A stretch of DNA of 62,253 nucleotides from JBBDXI01 sp040902425. Lineage in GTDB: Bacteria > Planctomycetota > Phycisphaerae > Phycisphaerales > UBA1924. The notes beneath the pieces are model-generated. The model was not told the origin of the DNA. It saw only the letters and a list, made by a program, of their open reading frames with translations, and searched no databases. Of this stretch, positions 52,190 through 58,106 are shown piece by piece. The stretch covers positions 1 through 62,253 of the forward strand of contig JBBDXI010000111.1 in NCBI GenBank assembly GCA_040902425.1, written 5' to 3'. Position 1 is the stretch's first letter. Each line of letters starts with the position of its first letter. Made by a program: the position numbers and the translations under genes.

Positions 52190-53005
52190 GCCCGCAGTCT
52201 ACTGGATCTCAGGACCTCCCACGCCACCCGCCCAGAGTCGCTTCCGCTGACTTGAAGTCAGCGGCGAAGCCCCGCGTTGCGGCCAAGAACAGGGCTTCGA
52301 CGATTCCGCGCAGCGCAGGCGCAGCGCCGATTAGCTGAGCGATTCTGCCGAGGGCTGGCGGACGGGGGCACCCGCGGCTACCGGACCCACCTGCCACGGC
52401 GGTTCACAGGCAGGGGCCCGCTATGGCGACCGTTGGCAGTCCCCCGCCAGTCCGCGGGCGTTCGCGGCGATGTCGATTCGGGCCGTATCTTGGGCCCATT
52501 TCTGCGGGCGGCCTAGCGCGCGGGGTAGAACTCGTCGTCCGATCGAGAACCTCGACGGCTACGAGTGGGTCGTCGCTCCCTTCGATCGCGACGAACTCTC
52601 GCGGGATCTCGCGTTCCTGACGAAAGGCCTCCTCCGGGTGATGCTGGAGGAGGTCGTTGACCCTCTTCGAGGCCGTCACGCTTCTTGATCGGCTCTACGT
52701 CGGTTCGCCTGTCAGAGTCAGGCTCCGGCCGGGTATTGGAGCCCGGGGCTCAGAGACATCCGAGCAGAGGTGTGCTTCCTCTTCTGGCGCCTGCTCCGCT
52801 CCAAGCCTCATGCGCGGCTGCTCTCGATTCCCCAGCCATCCTGCACGATGGGCTTCACTCTCCGGGAGCCCTTCGAACCGGCGTCGGCGGTAGAGGTGGC
52901 CGCGCGCGGCAGAGAGCCAACCGAGTGTGTCCGGGTGCCCAGTGTGTGACGCTTCGTCAGGCGAGATTCAGGCAGCCTACCCAGGCACGGAAGGCTGCAT
53001 CCGCT
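52190..53005. other. Non-coding or decayed region between membrane protein gene and IS remnant
   Basis: About 800 bases without a supportable gene. Short frames exist on both strands (for example 52404-52679 minus and 52470-52688 plus), but none matches a family that I know. The palindrome at 52245-52265 is the only ordered element noticed. Confidence 0.45.
52245..52265. repeat. Perfect 21-bp palindrome with single-base centre
   Basis: CCGCTGACTT, g, AAGTCAGCGG: ten-base arms around one base. It lies about 55 bases upstream of the 51188-52189 gene on its minus strand, so it may be an operator. As RNA the arms could form a hairpin (a CTTCAAG loop on a GCTGA/TCAGC stem), but no full tRNA can be folded around it. 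Confidence 0.5.
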
Positions 53006-53272
53006 GCGGGTCCCGATGTGGCGGTTCTCCTTCAGCCAGCCCACGCAGCGCTCGATCACGCTCCGCCGCCGGTAGGCGCGGCGGTCCAGGGGGGCGCGCC
53101 CCCGGGTCCGCACCTGGTCGCTCCGCTGCGGGATCACCGCCTCGATCTCCCGGTCGCTCAGCCAGCACACCACCCCGGGGTAGCTGTACCCCTTGTCCCC
53201 CGCCAGCTTCCGCGGCCAGCCCACGCCCCGCGGCCGGCGCACCGACTCCATCACCGCCGCGAACGCAGACAC
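53006..53272 (-). pseudogene. IS5-family transposase remnant
   Basis: The frame reads AGDKGYSYPGVVCWL, IEAVIPQRSDQVRTRGRAPL, DRRAYRRRSVIERCVGWLKE, NRHIGTR, the C-terminal DDE part of IS5-type (IS427-like) transposases with the second Asp (GDKGYS) and the Glu (IERCVGWLK). The N-terminal part with the first Asp and the final residues after GTR are missing, and no inverted repeats were found. A dead fragment within the element. Confidence 0.8.
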
Positions 53273-53546
53273 TGCCGCGAAATGGAGAGTCCAACCTGAA
53301 GCTCCGCCCTGGGGCAGCGGTTGGCGGCGACCGACGCCAGTGAACGCTCAGTGTGCCCGGCTGAATGTCTGCGGTCCTTCCGAAAGCACGACGGCGTAGA
53401 GGCACCGACCCACTGAGCACCTCAACGTCCATTGCGCGAGCACGACCTCTGCACGCATCCAATGGCGGTAGCCACCGGAAGGTGCATGCCCCACTGCGCG
53501 TGGGGTCGCCGTCACCCGCAGTCAGTCGGGAAGCCCGACGGAGAAC

Positions 53547-54053
53547 GTGCTCAATCGATTGACGGGCGATGACCTGGTCATCGGAGCACCCAGCCCGAAC
53601 AAGCTGACGCATTGGTGGCCCGCGGCACTGAGTGCCTGGACCACCAAGGGCGCCCGCGACGCCTTCTTCTCAACACCCGGCATGGGCATCCTGAGGCGAC
53701 CGGACGCGATTCGGAGAAGCATCGCTGACGGAGTGTCTCGGGGCGACCTGGGCTACGCGCGCAAGAAGACAAACGACACTCTGGAACTGGTCGCCTTCAA
53801 GAGCCCGTTGGCCGAAGACGCGGTCGACATCAGTGATGATGTGGTGATTGTCAGGCCCGACGAGGCCGCGAAACTGCTGGAGCCCCCGCGGCTGGCACGA
53901 GTGCAAGTGTCGCCGGACGGGCGCGAGATCCTCCCCGGCGAGGCCGCGGCCTTCTCTGTCACGGGGTTCAACCAGTACGGCGATCCGTTCGAGGTGGGCA
54001 CCCCCGCATGGACCAGCGGGAGAAGCCGCGGAGGGCGATCCGGTTCGCGTTGA
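53547..54053 (+). pseudogene. C-terminal fragment of a DUF499-type ATPase
   Basis: A 168-codon frame: HWWPAALSAWTTKGARDAFF, STPGMGILRRPDAIRRSIAD, GVSRGDLGYARKK, ISDDVVIVRPDEAAKLL and EPPRLARVQVSPDGREILPG, then the start of an Ig-like piece (FSVTGFNQYGDPFEVGTPAW) that breaks off. This is, as I remember the family, the C-terminal region of the large DUF499 AAA-type ATPases, which occur with DUF1156 methyltransferases and helicases in predicted phage-defence clusters. Only this piece is left; no Walker motifs are present and neither partner is visible. It ends 20 bases before the att repeat, so the element end has cut or replaced the rest. Confidence 0.65.
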
Positions 54054-54072
54054 ATGACCGGGCATGAACGCT

Positions 54073-54128
54073 CCGGCAAGAATGCCCCGCGAAGGACTCG
54101 AACCTTCAACCCTCTGATTAAGAGTCAG
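54073..54128. repeat. 56-bp direct repeat, tRNA-proximal att site
   Basis: Identical to 26508-26563 in the same orientation. 46 bases are the 3' part of the intact tRNA-Lys (54083-54128) and 10 lie downstream of it. This would be the att site at which the tRNA is kept whole after integration. Confidence 0.8.
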
Positions 54129-54155
54129 ATGCTCTACCAATTGAGCTAGCGAGGC
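54083..54155 (-). tRNA. tRNA-Lys (CTT anticodon)
   Basis: A complete 73-base cloverleaf on the minus strand. The acceptor arms GCCTCGC and GCGGGGC pair (one T-G), discriminator A at 54083; D arm AGCTCAATTGGTAGAGC; anticodon stem TCTGA/TCAGA around loop CTCTTAA, giving anticodon CTT; T arm with GGTTCGAGTCC. CCA is not encoded. It has a second, incomplete copy at 26518-26563. Carries lysine for AAG codons. A weak promoter-like pair (TGGACG, 16 bases, TAGACT on the minus strand, near 54205-54232) may drive it. Confidence 0.95.
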
Positions 54156-54266
54156 GCACGCGGCCGCAGGACAGGCCGCCGCCCAACGCGGAAGGGCCGC
54201 GGGGCGATGAAGTCTACGCGCACGGTCCCGATCGTCCACCCGGCGCTGGCCGCTGTTCGGTGCCCG

Positions 54267-54295
54267 TTGACACCCCCCGCCCCTCGACCTAATCT
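54267..54295 (+). promoter_or_regulatory. Sigma-70-type promoter for rpmF-plsX-fabH
   Basis: TTGACA at 54267-54272, 17 bases, TAATCT at 54290-54295: a perfect -35 and near-consensus -10 at ideal spacing, about 105 bases before rpmF. It is the clearest promoter in the window. Confidence 0.6.
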
Positions 54296-54399
54296 TCGCT
54301 TCAACCCCCGGGGGCGGAAGGCCGCCGAATCCGAGCCGGCCGAGAGGCGGCTCCACCCGGCGCCCAACCCCGCTTCAGACCATCCGGAAGGCCACCCTC

Positions 54400-54600
54400 A
54401 TGCTCCCTCCACAAAGGCAAAGCTACGGCCGGACCCGCCGCCGCCGCTCCCACCACGCCCTGAAGGCCAAAACCATCGCCATCGACCCCCTCTCGGGCCT
54501 GCCCCGCATGCACCACCGGGCCGCCAAGGAGTCCGGCTACGTCCGCCCCGGCCTCAAGATCACCGTCCCCAAGCTCGGCATCGGCGTCGCCAAGGGCTAG
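54400..54600 (+). CDS. rpmF: Large ribosomal subunit protein bL32
   Basis: A 66-residue basic protein. The N-terminal half, PPQRQSYGRTRRRRSHHALK, is the conserved L32 signature (R-S-RR..SH-AL). The usual zinc-binding Cys pairs are absent; instead the end reads HHRAAKESGYVRPGLKITVP, so this is a Cys-minus L32. Its place directly before plsX and fabH is the classical rpmF-plsX-fabH order linking ribosome and fatty-acid synthesis, which supports the call. ATG 54400 was chosen because it starts the conserved part. A consensus promoter lies about 105 bases upstream. Confidence 0.85.
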   Translation: MLPPQRQSYGRTRRRRSHHALKAKTIAIDPLSGLPRMHHRAAKESGYVRPGLKITVPKLGIGVAKG

Positions 54601-54690
54601 CGCCGGCGGGTACGCTCCCTCCAGGTGCCGGCACGAGCGTTCGCGCCGGCGACAGCGGCGCCCCGAACCCCGCCTGAGAGAGACCTCCTG

Positions 54691-55740
54691 ATGCGCCTGG
54701 CCGTGGACGTGATGGGCGGCGACCACGCCCCCGACGCCGTGCTCAAGGGCGCGCTGGAGGCCCTGCCCGCCCTCGCCGCGGACGATGAGCTCGTCCTCGT
54801 CGGCCCCCAGGCCCTCATCGCCGATTTCCTCGCCGAGCGCTCCATCCGCGACGCCCGCATCAGGGTCGAGCACGCCCCCGACGTCATCGAGATGGACGAG
54901 CAGCCCGCCAAGGCGGTCCGCTCCAAGCCCGACTCCTCCATCGTCAAGATGGCCCGCCTGGGCTCCCAGAAGTGCGAGGCCCCCGCCCGCGCCGACGCCG
55001 TCATGTCGGCCGGCAACACCGGCGCCTGCGTCTCCGCCGGCATCATGCAGATGAAGCGGCTCCACGGCGTCCACCGCCCCGGCATCGCCGTGACCATCCC
55101 CGGCTTCCAGGGGCCCATCGTCCTCATCGACGCCGGCGCCAACCCCGAGCCCCGGCCGACGCACCTCTGGCAGTACGGGATCATGGCCGACGTCTACGCC
55201 CGCCATGTGCTGAAGATCGAGAACCCCCGCGTCGCCCAGGTCAACATCGGCTCCGAGGAGGCCAAGGGCACCGACCTCATCAAGCAGACCCGCGACCTCC
55301 TCCGCGCCACCCCCGGCCTCAACTACATCGGCTACATCGAGGGCCGCGATTTCTTCGACGGCGCCGCCGACGTGATCGTCACCGACGGGTTCGTCGGCAA
55401 CACCCTCCTCAAGATGGCCGAGGGCATGGCCAAGAGCCTCTTCGCCGCCATCGTCCAGGAGATCTTCACCATCGACCCGGACCTCGCCCTGCGGCTCGAG
55501 CCGGTCGTCAAGCAGATCTACAAGAAGAACGACTACCACGAGCACGGCGGGGCCCCCCTCCTGGGGGTCAACGGCGGCTTCATCATCGCCCACGGCTCCA
55601 GCGAGGCCAGGACCATCCGCGCCGCCATCCGTAAGATGCGGGAGTTCGTCGCCTCCGGGGTCAACCAGGCGATCGTCGCCCGCCTCGCCGAGGTCGCCAA
55701 GGTCAGCACCCTCGCCCACGTCCACCAGGAATCGGACTAG
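54691..55740 (+). CDS. plsX: Phosphate acyltransferase PlsX
   Basis: A 349-residue enzyme that makes acyl-phosphate from acyl-ACP for glycerolipid synthesis, acting at the inner membrane surface. The start MRLAVDVMGGDHAPDAVLKG is the family signature; NTGACVSAGI, the DAGANPEPRP metal/phosphate region, NIGSEEAKG, and VTDGFVGNTLLKMAEG followed by GGAPLLGVNGGFIIAHG are all in place. ATG 54691 after gagagaga was chosen; 22 further in-frame codons upstream lack the signature. Length is normal for the family. Its stop (55740) is 3 bases before the GTG of fabH, so the two are coupled. Confidence 0.95.
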   Translation: MRLAVDVMGGDHAPDAVLKGALEALPALAADDELVLVGPQALIADFLAERSIRDARIRVEHAPDVIEMDEQPAKAVRSKPDSSIVKMARLGSQKCEAPARADAVMSAGNTGACVSAGIMQMKRLHGVHRPGIAVTIPGFQGPIVLIDAGANPEPRPTHLWQYGIMADVYARHVLKIENPRVAQVNIGSEEAKGTDLIKQTRDLLRATPGLNYIGYIEGRDFFDGAADVIVTDGFVGNTLLKMAEGMAKSLFAAIVQEIFTIDPDLALRLEPVVKQIYKKNDYHEHGGAPLLGVNGGFIIAHGSSEARTIRAAIRKMREFVASGVNQAIVARLAEVAKVSTLAHVHQESD

Positions 55741-55743
55741 CCC

Positions 55744-56781
55744 GTGCCACCCTCAGGCGACCCACGCCCCACCCCGCCGGCCCCCCCGCGGATCGGCGTG
55801 CGCATCGCCGGCACCGGCTCGTTCCTCCCCGAGCGCCGCCTCACCAACGCCGACCTCGCCGGGATGATGGACACCTCGGATGAGTGGATCGTCCAGCGCA
55901 CCGGCATCCGCGAGCGGCGGATCGTCGAGCCCGGCACCACCATCACCCCCCTCGCCACCGAGTCCCTCCGCAAGGCCCTCCAGAACGCCGGCCTTAAGGC
56001 CACCGACCTCGACCTGGTCATGCTCGCCACCGTCTCCATGGAGATGGGGTGCCCCAGCTCCGCCTGCCGCATCGCCGCCAACCTCGGCGCCGGGCACGCG
56101 GCCGCCATGGACCTGACCGCGGCCTGCTGCGGCTTCGTCTACGGCCTCAACCTCGCCCACGGCCTCGTCCGCACCGGCGCCTACCGCACCGTGGCCGTCA
56201 TCGGGGCCGAGATCCTCAGCCAGTACATGGAGTACACCACCGAGGGCCGCGCCCTCTCCATCCTCTTCGGCGACGCCGCGGGGTGCGCCATCCTCCGCGC
56301 CACCGACGACATGTCCAAGGGCTGCCTCGCCCAGTCCATGCACGCCGACGGCACCCGCTGGCACGACCTGTACATCCCGCGGGTGGTCGAGCGCGACGTC
56401 CCCCCCGGCGTGGACCCGGCCACCAAGAAGGCCGGCATCATGTACATGAACGGGCGCGAGGTCTTCAAGTTCGCCGTCGGCACCTTCCAGAGCCTGATCC
56501 AGGAGACCCTCGACAAGGCCGGCCTGACGGCGGACCAGGTGGACCAGTACATCTGCCACCAGAGCAACGCCCGGATCCTCGAGGCCGCCCGCGAGCGCTT
56601 CGGCATCCCCAGAGAGAAGCTCTACGTCAACATCGACCGGGTCGGCAACACCTCAGCCGCCAGCGTCCCCCTCTGCTTCGACGAGCTCCGCGCCGCCGGC
56701 ACCGTCAAGGAGGGCGACGTCGTGATGTTCGTCGCCTTCGGCGGGGGACTGACGTGGGCGAGCAGCCTCTGGCGCCTCTGA
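55744..56781 (+). CDS. fabH: Beta-ketoacyl-ACP synthase III (FabH)
   Basis: A 345-residue condensing enzyme that starts fatty-acid chains by joining acetyl-CoA and malonyl-ACP. The catalytic triad is visible: Cys in LTAACCGFVYGLN, His in ICHQSNARIL and Asn in RVGNTSAASVPL; SDEWIVQRTGIRERR is the typical substrate-tunnel segment and VAFGGGLTWAS the closing loop. The start is GTG 55744, 3 bases after plsX, with a Pro-rich extension of about 18 residues before the family begins at IAGTGSFLPE. It lies in the rpmF-plsX-fabH operon and is followed by a strong hairpin. Confidence 0.95.
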   Translation: MPPSGDPRPTPPAPPRIGVRIAGTGSFLPERRLTNADLAGMMDTSDEWIVQRTGIRERRIVEPGTTITPLATESLRKALQNAGLKATDLDLVMLATVSMEMGCPSSACRIAANLGAGHAAAMDLTAACCGFVYGLNLAHGLVRTGAYRTVAVIGAEILSQYMEYTTEGRALSILFGDAAGCAILRATDDMSKGCLAQSMHADGTRWHDLYIPRVVERDVPPGVDPATKKAGIMYMNGREVFKFAVGTFQSLIQETLDKAGLTADQVDQYICHQSNARILEAARERFGIPREKLYVNIDRVGNTSAASVPLCFDELRAAGTVKEGDVVMFVAFGGGLTWASSLWRL

Positions 56782-56790
56782 CCGGGTGCT

Positions 56791-56821
56791 ACTGCTCGCG
56801 GCGTCTTCGCCGCGCAGCAGT
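56791..56821 (+). terminator. Hairpin after fabH, possible terminator
   Basis: ACTGCTCGCGGCG, loop TCTT, CGCCGCGCAGCAGT: a 13-bp GC-rich stem with one bulge, 10 bases after the fabH stop. No T run follows, so it could end transcription only by a hairpin-type or Rho-assisted mechanism, or stabilise the mRNA. Confidence 0.45.
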
Positions 56822-56859
56822 GCCGACTGCTTAACCACGCCCCGCTATCCTGAGGCCCC

Positions 56860-57807
56860 ATGCTGCAGTCGATCCGCACGCTCATGGCCGGCCTGATCGA
56901 CTACGCGGGCCTCTACCCGCCCGCGAAGCTCGCCATGGCCCCGGCCGCCGAGGCCTTCGCCCACGCCCGCATCGGCGACAACGAGTGGATGCTCGGGCGC
57001 TTCATCTGCCCCGCGTCCCGGCTCGATGAGTTCTCGAAGGCCGCGGCCGTGCTCATGCCCGGCACCCACGCCACCAGCGGCTACCGCGAGCACGCCGACC
57101 TCCAGGAGCCCTGGCGCCTCAGCGTCATCCTTGACGGCGACCTCGCCGCCGGCCTCGACGCCCTGCACGCGTTCAATCTCCGCCACGAGCACGAGGACGC
57201 CGGGCGCGCCGTCGCCGACGCCGTCGAGCTGAAGGTCGCCCGCCCCGGCGACATCGACGACGCCCTCGACCGCATCCCCGAGGAGGTCTTCCCCTTCTTC
57301 GAGTTCCCGCCCGAGGTCGTCAACGCCGGCGATGCCCGCGGGTTCATCGCCGCGCTCGCCGGCAACGCCGCGGCCGCCAAGATCCGCACCGGCGGCATCA
57401 CCGCCGACGCCTTCCCGCCCGCGCCCAAGGTCGCCGCCTTCATCGCCGCCTGCCACAGCGCCGGCATCCCGTTCAAGGCCACCGCCGGCCTGCACCACCC
57501 GCTGCGGGCCGAGTACCCGCTCACCTACGAGCCCGGCTGCGCCCGCGGCGTCATGCACGGCTTCCTCAACGTCTTCCTCGCCGCGGCCGCCGTCGGCTGC
57601 GACCATCTCGACTGCGCCCGGGCCACCGCCATCCTCGAGGAGGGCGACGCCTCCCGCTTCCACTTCACCGACGAGGGCGTCCGTTGGCGCGAGGTCTTCC
57701 TCGACACCACCCAGCTCGCCAAGGCCCGCGAGGCGTTCGCCCTCTCCTACGGCTCGTGCTCGTTCGACGAGCCGGTCGCGGACCTGCGGAAGCTCGGGCT
57801 GCTGTAG
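56860..57807 (+). CDS. Conserved hypothetical protein
   Basis: A 315-residue soluble protein with no signal peptide. The opening, TLMAGLIDYAGLYPPAKLAM, and later FICPASRLDEF, FPFFEFPPE, AAKIRTGGITADAFPP and GIPFKATAGLHHPLR suggest a conserved, probably TIM-barrel-like protein; I recall this DYAGLYPPA...KxRTGG...FKxTAGLHH pattern in uncharacterised bacterial proteins. KATAGLHH and KIRTGG may hold catalytic or phosphate-binding residues. Reaction unknown. The next gene starts 10 bases later and may be cotranscribed. Confidence 0.75.
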   Translation: MLQSIRTLMAGLIDYAGLYPPAKLAMAPAAEAFAHARIGDNEWMLGRFICPASRLDEFSKAAAVLMPGTHATSGYREHADLQEPWRLSVILDGDLAAGLDALHAFNLRHEHEDAGRAVADAVELKVARPGDIDDALDRIPEEVFPFFEFPPEVVNAGDARGFIAALAGNAAAAKIRTGGITADAFPPAPKVAAFIAACHSAGIPFKATAGLHHPLRAEYPLTYEPGCARGVMHGFLNVFLAAAAVGCDHLDCARATAILEEGDASRFHFTDEGVRWREVFLDTTQLAKAREAFALSYGSCSFDEPVADLRKLGLL

Positions 57808-57817
57808 ACTCACCACC

Positions 57818-58099
57818 ATGCGCAAGCGGCCCTGGCTCAAGTTCCTCCCCTTCACCCGCGTCGGCCTGCTGCTGGTCATCGGGTCGCTCACCGTGTCGGC
57901 GTTCCGGTACTACGTCGCGTTCATGCAGCAGGCGGCGGACCTGGACTCCAAAACCATGCCGGAGGACCGCGACGCGGCGCTCAGCCAGTTCCTCAACGGG
58001 TTCCTGTTCTCCGGGTCGGTGGCGGGCATCCTGTTCTGGCTCGGGCTCGGGCTCATGATGTTCGGCGCGATCTGGAGGCTGTACTGGCACGGCCGGTGA
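57818..58099 (+). CDS. Small two-helix membrane protein
   Basis: A 93-residue protein from ATG 57818 with a basic N-terminus (MRKRPWLKFLP) and two predicted membrane helices (about 14-32, VGLLLVIGSLTVSAF, and about 65-88, SGSVAGILFWLGLGLMMFGA), separated by an acidic loop. No family was recognised. It is 10 bases after the preceding gene and is convergent with mprF, whose 3' end lies 7 bases beyond its stop. Confidence 0.6.
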   Translation: MRKRPWLKFLPFTRVGLLLVIGSLTVSAFRYYVAFMQQAADLDSKTMPEDRDAALSQFLNGFLFSGSVAGILFWLGLGLMMFGAIWRLYWHGR

Positions 58100-58106
58100 T
58101 CGCCCG

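Larger units (their letters stand above)
26508..54155. mobile_element. Putative degenerate integrative element in tRNA-Lys(CTT), about 27.6 kb
   Basis: The borders are the 56-bp direct repeats at 26508-26563 and 54073-54128, the second being part of the intact tRNA-Lys. The interior holds a tyrosine recombinase (50393-51391), a fragment of a related one (37924-38175), small ORFs of the kind that accompany planctomycete integrases, IS5-type, GH38 and DUF499 remnants, and repeated GAGAA-N6-TTCTC sites. The bulk of the cargo is long secreted repeat proteins with dockerins. No replication, conjugation or phage structural genes are recognisable, and the recombinase is frameshifted, so the element is probably a decayed or non-autonomous island. 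The two assembly gaps inside it leave some doubt that it is one contiguous insertion. Confidence 0.6.

Noticed and set aside
52209..52397. Possible tRNA-related element with TCA-type loop in the palindrome region
   Set aside because: The GCTGA/TCAGC stem with loop CTTCAAG resembles an anticodon arm, but no acceptor, D or T arm can be folded around it.
26351..54082. CRISPR array or cas genes near the CHAT protease
   Set aside because: The direct repeats found are long att repeats or dispersed sites at irregular spacing; no regularly spaced repeats or Cas motifs were seen.
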